Positions 11,612 through 21,500 of a DNA stretch of 64,000 nucleotides are shown in pieces. Positions within the stretch are counted from its first letter, which is position 1, and every line of letters begins with the position of its first letter. The stretch is from Lasioglossum baleicum (Eukaryota; Arthropoda; Insecta; Hymenoptera; Halictidae). The position numbers and the translations under genes are program-made. The stretch spans positions 2,542,001 to 2,606,000 of the forward strand of contig NC_134932.1 of the NCBI RefSeq assembly GCF_051020765.1, given 5' to 3'. The notes under the pieces are model-generated. The model saw only the letters and a program-made list of their open reading frames with translations, did no database searches and was not told the DNA's origin.

Positions 11612-12046
11612 TTAATTTAAATTGTCCCAAAATATATAAACTGCGCTCAATTTTGAAACTCTGCTCAGTGCTACATAGAATATTTGTAAAGTTCGCCTTT
11701 CTGATTTTTTAAAATCCAAACATACTTTCTCGTATGTTTGTCCCTGACTTTTATGAATCGTAATCGCTTCAGCAGGAACCACTGGAAATTGACTACGTGT
11801 GATTTGATATTTTTCCTCACTCGACATATTTACTTGATTCGATATTTTTATTATTGGTGTAAAATTTTGATCAATATTTGTGCATTTTTCATATAATCAC
11901 GATAACGAGTTCTTACTTTCACTCCTACTCTGGCCAATTGAAAATCTAACCACAATATAGACGGAATTTTAGTATTTTCTTGAAAAGTAATAAATTTTAA
12001 TATTCCGCATGTGTGCTCCATTAATCAATCCGTTTTCAACATCAAT
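11612..12046 (-). pseudogene. Helitron PIF1-like helicase C-terminal fragment
   Basis: The longest clean piece (71 residues from 11827) carries two helicase signature motifs: AEAITIHKSQGQTYEKV (motif V region) and YVALSRVS (motif VI region). These are the ATP/DNA-contacting C-terminal motifs of PIF1-family helicases fused to Rep in Helitrons. Upstream, the homologous region of the other copy (30093-30398) continues for about 70 codons, but here it is broken by frameshifts. Everything N-terminal (Rep nuclease, Walker A) is missing. It is a relict, not a functional helicase. Confidence 0.8.
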
Positions 12047-12048
12047 GT

Positions 12049-13362
12049 TGTAACGGTTGTCGATTCCGGCGGTAATCGGAATCGTCGCGGTGCTGACCCC
12101 TCAGTGTTTGGACAGCTCGTCGGACCAAGGTTCGTTAGCTGACGAGGGGGGTCGGCCGGTGCGGGAAGACGAGGTGCGAAGGTTCGGGAAGAATTCGGAA
12201 ACAACAGTTACGTTAAGTGACGTACTATATTTAAAGACGGTAAACGAGTGTACATGTATAAACAATGCTGCTATTTAGGCGCGACGGAGGTGCATGGTAG
12301 CAGCGTGCATGCGTGAATCGGGGCGGTGCACGGCAGGCATCTCGGTAGAGTAATTCGGGCGGTGAATGATACTTAGCGGCGCGAATTCCGGTGGTTCGGC
12401 GGAGCGGAACGGTTTATCGGGACTCGGTGGCTTCGGCGGTAGCGGCGGGGCGTTCGTTGATTCGGCGGGGCCGGCGGCGGTTGTCGGATAGTTCGGTGTC
12501 TCGGCGGAATCGGCGGATGACTCAGTGGGGTGGTGGACCGGAAGGGTGCAACGGTGTAGTTTTCGACGGCTCGGCGGAGTGAAGGTCAGCGCGGGGAGTT
12601 CGACGGCTCGGCGAACGGATGTCGGGAGGACAGTCTCGGCGGCTCGGCGAAATGGACTTCGGTGTGGGAGCCTCGGCGGCTCGGCGGGACGGACTTTGGT
12701 GCGGAGGTTTCGACGGCTCGGCGAAACGGGCTTTTGGTGCGGGAGTCTCGACGGCTCGGCGAGATGGACTTTGGTGTGGAGGTTTCGACGGCTCGGCGAA
12801 ACAGGCTTTTGGTGCGGGAGTCCCGACGGCTCGGTGAGACGGACTTTGGTGTGGAGGTTTCGACGGCTCGGCGAAACAGGCTTTTTGGTGCGGGAGTCCC
12901 GGCGGCTCGGCGAGAAGGACTTTGGTGTGGAGGTTTCGACGGCTCGGCGAAACGGGTTTTGTGGTGTGGGAGTCTCGACGGCTCGGCGAAACGGATTTCG
13001 GTGAGGATGTTTCGACGGCTCGGCGAAACGGATTTCGGTGAGGGTATTTCGGCGGCTCGGCGAAATGGATTTCGGTGAGGATACTCACCCTGGACAGGAG
13101 AAGTGTCGGCTTCCTGGTGATCGCTGTGACGGCTCGTCTCAAGCAGGACTACAGGAGTGGAGTCTAGAATACTTCTAGACGGAATGCGGTAATTTGTCTT
13201 GTTTGCCGCGGCTTATATATTATTAACATCGTGGTGAGGGTTGGTGGTGCGGTAGAGGGTTTGTACTGTTTTCGGTACGTTTCGGTCGCGTCCGCCCTTG
13301 TTTTGGGGCTGTATTCGAAAAGAACCGTTGGTGACAGGACTGCTCGGTGCAGGTCTGTTACA
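12049..13362. mobile_element. Solo LTR (Ty3/Gypsy-type), 1314 bp, nested in Helitron
   Basis: Begins tgtaacgg and ends tgttaca, the same terminal motif as the Gypsy element at 17119-25460. It is flanked by the 4-bp duplication ATGT (12045-12048 and 13363-13366). The empty site is visible in the other Helitron copy near 30090 (attaataacattgatgttg). The body is GC-rich and contains the hairpin-forming tandem array 12560-13085. The internal part of the element has been lost, presumably by LTR-LTR recombination. Confidence 0.88.
12560..13085. repeat. Tandem hairpin array with constant loop RCGGCTCGG (14 units)
   Basis: Fourteen occurrences of the 9-mer (A/G)CGGCTCGG at roughly 35-38 bp spacing. 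Each is flanked by short arms that are mostly complementary: GTTCG/CGAAC (12598-12616), GTTTCG/CGAAAC (five times), GTCTCG/CGAGAT (near 12745), ATTTCG/CGAAAT (near 13046). Several others differ by a single C-A mismatch that would be a G-U wobble on the opposite strand. The long open frames across this array (206 aa minus, 159 and 138 aa plus) are by-products of the repeat. Confidence 0.75.
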
Positions 13363-14043
13363 ATGTTATTAATAATTATCATATAGTTTATATTAATTTT
13401 CAATTTAATCTCAGTTAATAATTCGTTTTGAACTGATTGTTTTTTTAAAGATTGTAATATAAATTTTTTTTGTACTTTCATCGATATTCTTTGAAAATGT
13501 ATTCTCGCGAGTAGAGATGATTAACTCACTCTTGCATTGGGATAATTTTCGATTATTGTAAGCGGAAATATCATCGTAAGGTACAAAAAAAAATTAAAAA
13601 AAATTTTTTTTTTTAAATTTTAAAGTAATCGAAAAAAATTTTTTTGTGTAATTACGTTTGTTTCTTCGGTGGAAACTTTCCGTTCTCTCGTATAAATTGC
13701 ATTGTTGAATGAACTTCTTTCGAAAAAACTAAAAAAACTAAAAAACTACTTGACCAAAATGGACCAAAATCTAATCAGCTCTAAGTTACAGCGGGGCATA
13801 TCGATTGCATCATACATCATCCTGATCGCGTTGTTACTTTTTCTGAAAACGTTAACGAAAAATTTGATTACATAGAAACGGCCATACGCGCACACACACA
13901 CACACACACACACATATACGAACATTTTGCTGAAAATAGCCTAAAATGACTGCAATGACCATGAAACGTGAAGATCTGCTAAAAAATCGATTTTCGATTT
14001 TCGGGGTCATTACAATAACTTCCTAATAAAATCGGGAAGTTAA

Positions 14044-14598
14044 TTATATAGAGCCTATAGATAATACAGAATAAAATATAAACACGAAATATAATACGTA
14101 TAATGTTTATATTTATATTTCGTTTTTAATTATTGCCATACTTTACCATATTGTAATCTTCTAGGTGTATTGTATAACTTCCGTAAAGACATTTTAATGA
14201 TATTATCGATACATATCTAAGTTCATTCGGAGAAAATTCGTTAAAAAGCTAGAAATATTGTCTTTTAAGTTTTTCACATGAAACGTGCATTATTCAAGCT
14301 TTAATACAAATAAAGAGCAGGCACGCGTTTGGCGAATATACCTAATGTAGTTATAAAAAAACCAAGTATATTAAAAATCACGTTATAAGTAAAGAAAGAA
14401 AACCATTATTACCATTATCTATGTCATAAGAACGCAGAGTATTTGAATCTCGGATAACGCAATAACTCGTCCGCCCGAACTTGTTCGATTCTTTTCGTAC
14501 CCGCCCGACGAATTCGAAGTCGAATCGAAGGGCCGCCGCCGGACTTTCTGCGACCCGACCCGACTCGAACCCGAACATCGAGCGGCCCGCACATCCCT
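14044..14598. repeat. Right arm of inverted repeat, hAT-like end
   Basis: 14280-14480 is the reverse complement of 10740-11010 with divergence. The segment ends at about 14598 with a GC-rich stretch (gcggcccgcacatcccta), a likely transposon terminus; the left terminus was not located with confidence. Confidence 0.6.
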
Positions 14599-14798
14599 AA
14601 ATTATTGATAATTATAAATATATTATATTAAATGACCTATATTATAATAACCTATATTAGGTAATTATTATCACACTTTAAATAAGTAAATATGGCTCAA
14701 ATTATGCCGTATTTAGGCTCATTTTAATTAGAAGGATCTCACAAATACGTTGGTAATTCCGTAAAAAAGATTGAAAAATAAAAAACTTTCCTATGTGC

Positions 14799-16410
14799 TG
14801 TGACGTGGCAGCTTTGCCGACGTCTGTCCGAACCCTTTTAACCGAGACCGGGTCACTCGCGAGCCGATACGAATCGAAGCGAGCGTAGCGATCGATCTCC
14901 CTGGAGACAACCGGCCTCCAGCGGCGGAAAATTTATCGCATTTGAATGTCGCGCCGCTGGGCGCGACACGGAGTTTCAGGAGCTGCTCCCTTGCAAGGGG
15001 AGCCGACACCTATCCGCAGCTGCTAATTGGCGAAAGCCATTACGGGAAGACGCCCGGCCGACCTATCACGCAACGGCGCGAACGAGGAAGACAACGGGGA
15101 TTGGACCGAGCTCGGATTCACCAACCCGGAGATGCCGACGAGGAAATGACTTCGTAGGGATGTTCACCTGCCCAACCTTGCCGACTCTCACCCGGGAACA
15201 GCCACGAGAGCTCACCCGGAATAGCTCGGGTCCATCCCCTCGCCCTCGCAGCGTTATCGGACGCGGCCCCGAGAAAATGAACAATTGTCGGAGGCCCGGG
15301 TCCGAATTCCCTGAATTCGGCCCTGTAGCGAGGAGCCACGCGATAGGTCCGGCCGTCGTAGCAGCGAGGCTAGATGAGGAAGTAGTGGGGGACGCCCCGT
15401 TTCCGCGTTCCGAGCCGACGCGAAGTGTGTCACTAGGACGAAGGACCCAGTAGTAGCTTCACGTATCCTCTAACCGCGTTGTCGTCGAAAAAGTACTGTG
15501 CTACGACCGCCATTGTCGGGCTTTAGCCGTGCCGTTTGGTAAGTACCGGTCATATTGTTACGAATAAAGTTCTGTGATTGCTCGTGTTGGCTCGGGACGT
15601 CTTTTGGAAGGTTCTGTAACCTATTTGCGCGGGCTAAGTGCTTCGGCGCGTCCGGGGTCCGAGACGAGTGTTCTCGCGCCGGCGCCGAAGCAGTGTGTCG
15701 TAGCGATCCCGAGTGGTTTTGCGGGACGTACGAATTTCGATTGCGGCCCTTTAGATTCACGATCCTCGGAAGTTCCACGGTGGGACGACGCGACGCGCCC
15801 GCTTCGATCTCGCTACGTGTTTGCCGTCCTCGCCTAGTCTCTTCGCACTGCGACGCGTATTCTATCGGGGCTCGGCGGAAATCGTGCCTTTCCAGGCTTG
15901 TATCATTCACGCGGAATCCTGTGACCGCCGAGTCCGACGCGAACCGGGAATATTACGCGCGAACGACCGAACACCCGTCGAAATCGATCGAGATCGCGCC
16001 GGCGGCCATCTTGTTTGCCACCGGCTCTCGCCGGTGGCCTGTCGACGTTAATTCCCGAGATAATAAACGATCTTTGTCTGCCGTAAATGTCTCGGTTCAT
16101 TCTTTCCCTGTGAGAAACGTTCCCGTCGCGGGGAATGCCCCGTCCTTCATCCCGCGTGTAACCTTGGACCCTTCTACCGCTATCCCAGGTCGCGCAATCC
16201 CCGTGTGTTCGGAAAAGTGATCCCTCGGGTTTGAATCCCGATTGTTTCGTGCGGCACGAGTGCGTGCCTGGCGCCCGTAGGTTCCATTTCGAGCGCTCGA
16301 GGGAGGACAATTTCGAACGCGCGAGTGATTGTTTGTCCCGGGAGTTTGTCAGGCCATAATTTCCCGAGTCCGGTCACCGATTCTGTCGAGAACCGGTGAA
16401 CGGCGTGACA
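14799..16410. mobile_element. Solo LTR, 1612 bp, strongly structured
   Basis: Starts tgtgacgtggcag and ends cggcgtgaca, flanked by the 4-bp duplication gtgc (14795-14798 and 16411-16414). The start matches the outer end of the LTR element at 56346-63538 read on the minus strand (tgtgacgtggcag), so the two families are related. Perfect hairpins: GTCGCGC/GCGCGAC (14948-14967), GCTCCC/GGGAGC (14985-15003), CCGAATTC/GAATTCGG (15302-15320), GCCACCGGC/GCCGGTGGC (16017-16038). A 221-codon open frame (15555-16220) has no recognisable family and is probably chance in GC-rich sequence. Confidence 0.85.
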
Positions 16411-16414
16411 GTGC

Positions 16415-17114
16415 ATTGATGTAATCGGTACGCAGCCTTTTGAACTGTGTCGGCTGCCTCGTACCTCAGTCCCTCTTTGTCGTTTACGAGCTGTCGTAAA
16501 AAAAGTTCTGGTACATATGTTGATAGTCTAAAAATATGATCAATGCTATTTTTCAATTTCTCTAAAAAACCTGCATTTGTCGAATTTTTGCGTGTTTTTC
16601 ACTTTGTGTAATTAACATTTTGAACCAAAAAATCGGGAAAAAATCTCAAATATCAATTTCAATTAAATGCAATTATATGATTAAATTAATGCAAGTAAAT
16701 GGGGAAAATGGACCGAAAATTGAATGGCACAACGGCTGTTTAAATAATTCGAAGGACTATCTCGTCCGGCTAGGCCCTTCATTCCAAATTGTAATATTCC
16801 AATATTCCAATATCATTTTAAATATATTCAAGTACTATTTAAAACTATTAATGAGTTTTAACAACAAAATATTTTAAATAGAAAACTAAATTTTGACATA
16901 TAAGATAAGATTATAGCAAGCTTGCTATAAATGTCGAAAACTCGAGTCTGGCCAGAGACATTCAATTTTCAGGAAACACTATTCTATGATGACGAACGGA
17001 GAAAAGGGAAGTGAAGCTCGGGGGCTTCGGTCGCCGTGGAGTGGAGTGAAACATTGTAACATGATACGGGTCGGGTCGGGTATATCGGTGTGAGACTACT
17101 AATCAAACAACAAA
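16415..17114. other. Unique-looking AT-rich spacer
   Basis: No gene or element recognised. GC content rises after 17000 (a short gggtcgggtcggg run near 17065). Confidence 0.45.
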
Positions 17115-17118
17115 GCTT

Positions 17119-18041
17119 TGTAACGGTTCTGCTCCCGACGGATATGTTGCCGCGACGTCGTACTCTCTCGTGCTGCGATAGCTCGTCGTGCCAGGGTCGT
17201 GAATCGGCGAGAGAATCGACGGAAGCTGAAATTGGACGAAGTGCGCGGGGCGTGAAATAACGACAGCGGAGTTATGTATTTTCGGGCTCACTATACGCAC
17301 GTTCGCGAGCTAGGTGTGCGTACAAGTCGTGTTACCGGACCGTGCTTCTACTGGTGTTTACTACGTGGACATTTGTCGCGGCGCGTCGCGATCGCGTGCA
17401 CCTGGTGAAAGATTTCGACGGTTGGGTTCGGAAGGAACGGTTCAGGAAACCCGGCCACGAGTTGGGAAACTCCTCGTGGCGGTTCTACGGCAAATGTAGA
17501 GGATGCTGCCCCTACATTTAATCGTCTCCGGATGCTGTCGGAGTTCTCGGGATGCTGCCCGAGACGGGTGTTCGGGATGCTGCCCGAACGACAGAGAAGG
17601 ATGCTGCCCTCTCTGTTTGGCGTGCTTGCTGTCACGCCGGTAGGAAACGCCGGTGTCGAGGAGGCCGATGCTGCGGACAGCTCGACGACGAGCGTGGAAA
17701 AATAGGAAAGTACCAGTAACACTTACCGATACTTTGGGATGTGCCCAGGATGCTGCCCAGGCTGGAAAAGAGGCCCGTGCCTCGTTTGCATCGCCTTTTA
17801 TAGGCGAGGATTCGTGGTGGGGGAATGGTGTGTAGGAAACGGATGTGTGACGTCGAGTTTCCGTCTTCCTCAAGATGGCGGAACCTCGGCGTCCGTTTCC
17901 CGCCGAATATGGCTTGGAGCGCGGGACCGCGCATCGTAGCGCGTCGTATACCGACGGCGCGTTCGGTGATCTTCGGCGTCGCTCGGTTATGTTCGGCGTG
18001 TGTCTCCTAGTGACAGGCCTGCACCGTACAGGTCTGTTACA
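17119..18041 (-). repeat. 3' LTR of Gypsy element (923 bp)
   Basis: Near-identical to 24563-25460 apart from an extra 25 bp around 17555-17590, which preserves one more complete hairpin in the ATGCTG array. Confidence 0.94.
17492..17767. repeat. Tandem hairpin array with invariant ATGCTG loop (7 units)
   Basis: Seven hairpins share the core GG-ATGCTG-CC (core varies to CCG...CGG in one and lacks the full GG/CC in another) while the outer stems are unrelated: AAATGTAG/CTACATTT (17492-17519), CTCCG/CGGAG (17526-17543), TCTCGGG/CCCGAGA (17545-17564), GTTCGGG/CCCGAAC (17570-17589), ACAGAGA/TCTCTGT (17591-17616), GTCGAG/CTCGAC with inner CCG/CGG (17655-17686), GCC/GGC (about 17742-17763). The element's sense strand is minus, where the loop reads CAGCAT. 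Stems differ completely in sequence yet pair, which simple tandem duplication does not produce. Confidence 0.85.
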
Positions 18042-18056
18042 CCCCCCTCCCCCATC
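18042..18056 (-). other. Polypurine tract of Gypsy element
   Basis: On the minus strand this is a G-run with one A directly before the 3' LTR, the expected primer for plus-strand DNA synthesis. Confidence 0.85.
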
Positions 18057-18583
18057 GGAACAGCGAACGTGCGTGAGCGAGCACCCTTTTATTGGAGAGA
18101 AACAAGAGAGAACACCGAATACAGCAGATGGTTGTGTCGTGACATCGTGTACGCATCTGAAACGCAGGGAATGGAGCGGGGGTTGTGAATAAGACAACAC
18201 AAGGAATTGGTTTCCACACAGACAAACGTAGTTGGTTATATTCACACATAGTTAATCAAAATTTCAACACCATTACATTTATAGCCTGGTTGGACTGGTT
18301 CCCGTCGTCGTGCCGGCGGTTGTCGGCGAAGAGAGAAAAAAAAACAAACCGCAACTGAGTGATTATTCGCGGGTCACTACCTAACTATTAATGGTGCGAG
18401 GAAAACGGAACTCGCGTTGCAGAGCGCTGCCGAGGGAAAAAAAAAGAAAGAGCTTCTGGCGCTACTGTTTGGTCAGCCCGCGGTAGCTGCCGCGGTGCGT
18501 GACACAATGTATATAAAAAGTTATGCAGTATGAGAGGAACGACTACCGTTTATGACCCTCCCCGGCGCGGGGTTCGTGTTCAT
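18057..18583. other. 3' untranslated part of Gypsy element
   Basis: Between the pol stop (18584) and the polypurine tract; no envelope-like open frame is recognisable here. Confidence 0.6.
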
Positions 18584-21500
18584 CTATGGCCCTGCCGTGT
18601 CTCGGCGCTTACACCGGCGGAGGCGCCCATCTCGCTCGAACAGGAGCATCCAGCGCTCGGTGTCGAGCGACGCTCGGTACTCCCTTCTCGCCACGAACCG
18701 CGTGGGTACCTCCACGTGGCGGCCGGTCGGCAGCAGGTACCATGCGGTTGGGCAGGGCGCATGTACCCCCGTGTAGGTTATTGGAGCGGGTGCTCCCGGC
18801 GCCCTCCGCCATGGTGCTACCGGCTGGCCGTCGTTCCCTGGGCGCTCCTCGTCTGGCAGTTCGGGGTCCCTCGTCGCCGTTGCCCGTATGGGCCGGATTA
18901 CCTCCTCTGGTCCCCCTCCTGTCCGGACTGCCGCTGGTGTCCGGGTAGTCGTTCGCCCCTGTGTCCGGCTGGGTCCCGGTGTTGCACTGGGCTGGTGTGG
19001 GCGTCTTGTATCCCCGGTGCTGCGGGGATCGTGCGGTCTTTGCCCTGTGGGTGAGCGGGTCCGCTTCTCTCGCTCTCTTGACGCGGCGAGGGCCGATGAC
19101 CGTGGGTCGGTGGCCGCGTCGGCCGTGTCGGTGGTCTTTGGTTTCGGTGGCTCGAAGCCCCCCGGCTCAGAGAGTTCCGCCTGATTCCGCGTCGCCCCTT
19201 GTGTCTTGTGCCCTCGGTTCGGCCTCGGTGACATGGCCGAGTGGCGTCGCGCCCTGGAAGCTGACCGGCTCTTTTTCTCCGCCTTGGGCACCAGTGGCTC
19301 GTCGGGCCACCATTTGGCCGGTTCTGGGGTTTCGATCCGGTGGGGTTGGATCGCCGGCGGGTGGCCGATTTGCTCGCGGTGGTCGTCTATGGACAGCGTG
19401 GGTAGCTGCTCCGCCGGGGTGAGGGCACTGGTCGACGCCGTTGCCGGTTGCGTGCCGATCACCCTGACTGGCCTGGGGAACCACGTGACCGCCCGTATTT
19501 TGGGCGTACCCGTCGTCCGCCGGACGGTGGTCGTCCCTTCTCCTGGCTTCGTGGCGGCGCCCTGTCTCCGCGGGGTGACCACTGGCTGTGGTCGCGTGGG
19601 TTTCCTCGCGGCCACCTCTATCTTGCGCTCCGCCGCTGTCCGCGTGCGGACTGTGTGCCGAGCGCTGGGGCCCTCGGCCCCCTTTGTGCCCGTGCGTAGG
19701 CGTACCGCTTGGCGCACGGCTGATTCCGTCGTCGTGGTTGTCGTCGGCATCGGCATCGACGTCGGCATGCTGGTGGTTGGCGGGGTCCCTCTGGGGCCAC
19801 CGGTGGCCGTAGCTGCGGTCACCGGTGGTCGCATGGCCCACTCCGGAATCGTTGGCGTGGGTGGTCGTCCTTCGGTGTTCGACGGCTCGTCGAACAGTTC
19901 GCACAGTTCGCCGTAGAAATCGTCCATCGTGGTACGTGGTAGCGGCTGCTGCGAATCTTTTCCTGGACCTGCTTGCCTGTGACATAGATTAATATCGTTC
20001 GTTATTTTCCGTGGGCGGCCGCGCCGGCGTGGTGGTGGGGCTGGCTCTGGGCTGGTGTTCGCCGCCGACCCCTCCGTGGTGGCCCTTGCCGCGACCTCCT
20101 CGAGTTCCCCGGGGTCCGCGTCGCCCTTGGTATGGGGCTTTAGGTCTTGCACATGTATGTGCCGAGCCCACTTCCCTTTGGCGTCCCGGAGGTCGACTAT
20201 GACCGGAGACACAATGCGTCCGACCGTGTACGGGCCGCTGTACTTCGGCGCGAGTTTCGCGGCGATGCCTGCCCCTTTGTCCGACAACGTATGCTCCCGC
20301 TTCCATACGCTCTCGCCGACCGTGGGTTTCCATTCGCGATGTCGCAAGTTGTAATATCTTTCCTGTCGGCCGAACGATTTGGCCAAGTGCAGTTTGGCCA
20401 GGTCCTGGGCCTCACGGAGGTTCTTCCACCTCTGTGCTGCCGGTTCGGTGTTGTCACCCGTCACGGGCTGTCCCGGTGGCCGCAGCTCTCTCCCCTGGTT
20501 GAGGTAGGCTGGGCTGTACCCTGTGGCCTCGTGCCATGCGGTGTTCATGGCGAACCGTGCTTCGTCCAGCTGTTCGTCCCACTGCTCGTGGTGGTCTCCG
20601 GTGTATTGCGCCAGCATGGTCTTAACGACCTTGTTGGCCCTCTCGACCGGATTGCAGTGGGGAGAGTACGGCGGCGTGCGTCGATGTTGTGTCCCGGCGG
20701 CCTGCAGCATTGAGGTGAAGGGTTTGCCAATGAATTGACGCCCGTTGTCCGTAATGATGATTTCCGGAGCTCCGTGTCGAAGGATGACATCCTTCAGAAT
20801 GGCCGCGGTGACGGCGGTGCTGGTGGCTTTTCGAAGTGGGGTGAGTTCCACCCACTTCGAAAAACGGTCAAGTGCTACGAGCAACCAAATGTGGCCTCGA
20901 CGTGAGTGTGGCAAGGGGCCCACGAGGTCGATTGAGACCGTGTGCCATGGCCGTGTCCCTGGATTCGCGTGTAGTTGTCCCGGGGGTTGTTGCTGTGACG
21001 TCTTATATTGTTGGCACTTCGTGCACCCTCGGACGTAGCGGGCCACCTCCCTGAACATTCCGGGCCAGTAGTACCTCTGCGCCAGTCGAACGATTGTTTT
21101 CGCTATGCCGAGGTGTCCGGCGGCGGGATCGTCATGGTTTTGGCGGAGGAGGGTTTCCTTCTCCCCTGCCGGCACACAGATCTTCCAGGCATTACTGGAC
21201 GTTGGCTCGTTGTAGTCAAGCTGGTGTAACAGGTGCCGAAACAGTTTCCCCTCGCGTATCTGGTAATCGGGAACGGACGCGGGGTTCTGGTGGACTGCTT
21301 CGATTTTTTTCTGGTACCACGTGTCGGTGCGCTGTTTGGACTGGAGCAGATTTACCTCTGGTACTGGAATGTTTCTGGAGAGCGCATCGGCGACGTAGTT
21401 AAGTTTTCCTGGTCGATATTCGATATCGAAATCGTACTGCTGCAATTCGAGGGCCCATCTTGCGAGCCGTCCCGTTGGGTTGTCGATCTGTTGCAGCCAG

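Larger units (their letters stand above)
11147..14043 (-). mobile_element. Helitron/Helentron-like element with nested solo LTR
   Basis: Read on the minus strand the element starts with a subterminal hairpin (aacttcccgattttattagg paired with gaagtt at 14016-14043). It ends with GC-rich palindromes made of 'gctcgctcgctt' units followed by CTAG (11147-11150), the 3' hairpin-plus-CTRR layout of Helitrons. It encodes the tail of a PIF1-type helicase (11612-12046). A second copy lies at 29417-30863 in the opposite orientation. A 1.3 kb solo LTR (12049-13362) is nested inside; without it the two copies align. The 5' end lacks the canonical TC, which fits the Helentron branch better. No Rep domain remains, so it is non-autonomous. 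A (CA)n run lies at 13894-13916. Confidence 0.72.

Noticed and set aside
12522..13142. 206-codon minus-strand and 138-159 codon plus-strand frames, Pro/Ser/Arg repeats
   Set aside because: They arise from the 37-bp hairpin repeat in a solo LTR; all frames are open for the same reason.
15555..16220. 221-codon open frame
   Set aside because: No recognisable motif; it lies wholly inside a solo LTR with GC-rich sequence and overlapping frames on the other strand.
18042..18583. Envelope gene between pol and the 3' LTR of the Gypsy element
   Set aside because: Only about 540 bases remain, without a signal peptide, membrane segment or long frame on the element's strand.
19167..19985. Long open frames antisense or out of phase to Gypsy pol (272, 236 and 271 codons)
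   Set aside because: They are shadows of the GC-rich pol gene with no independent motifs.
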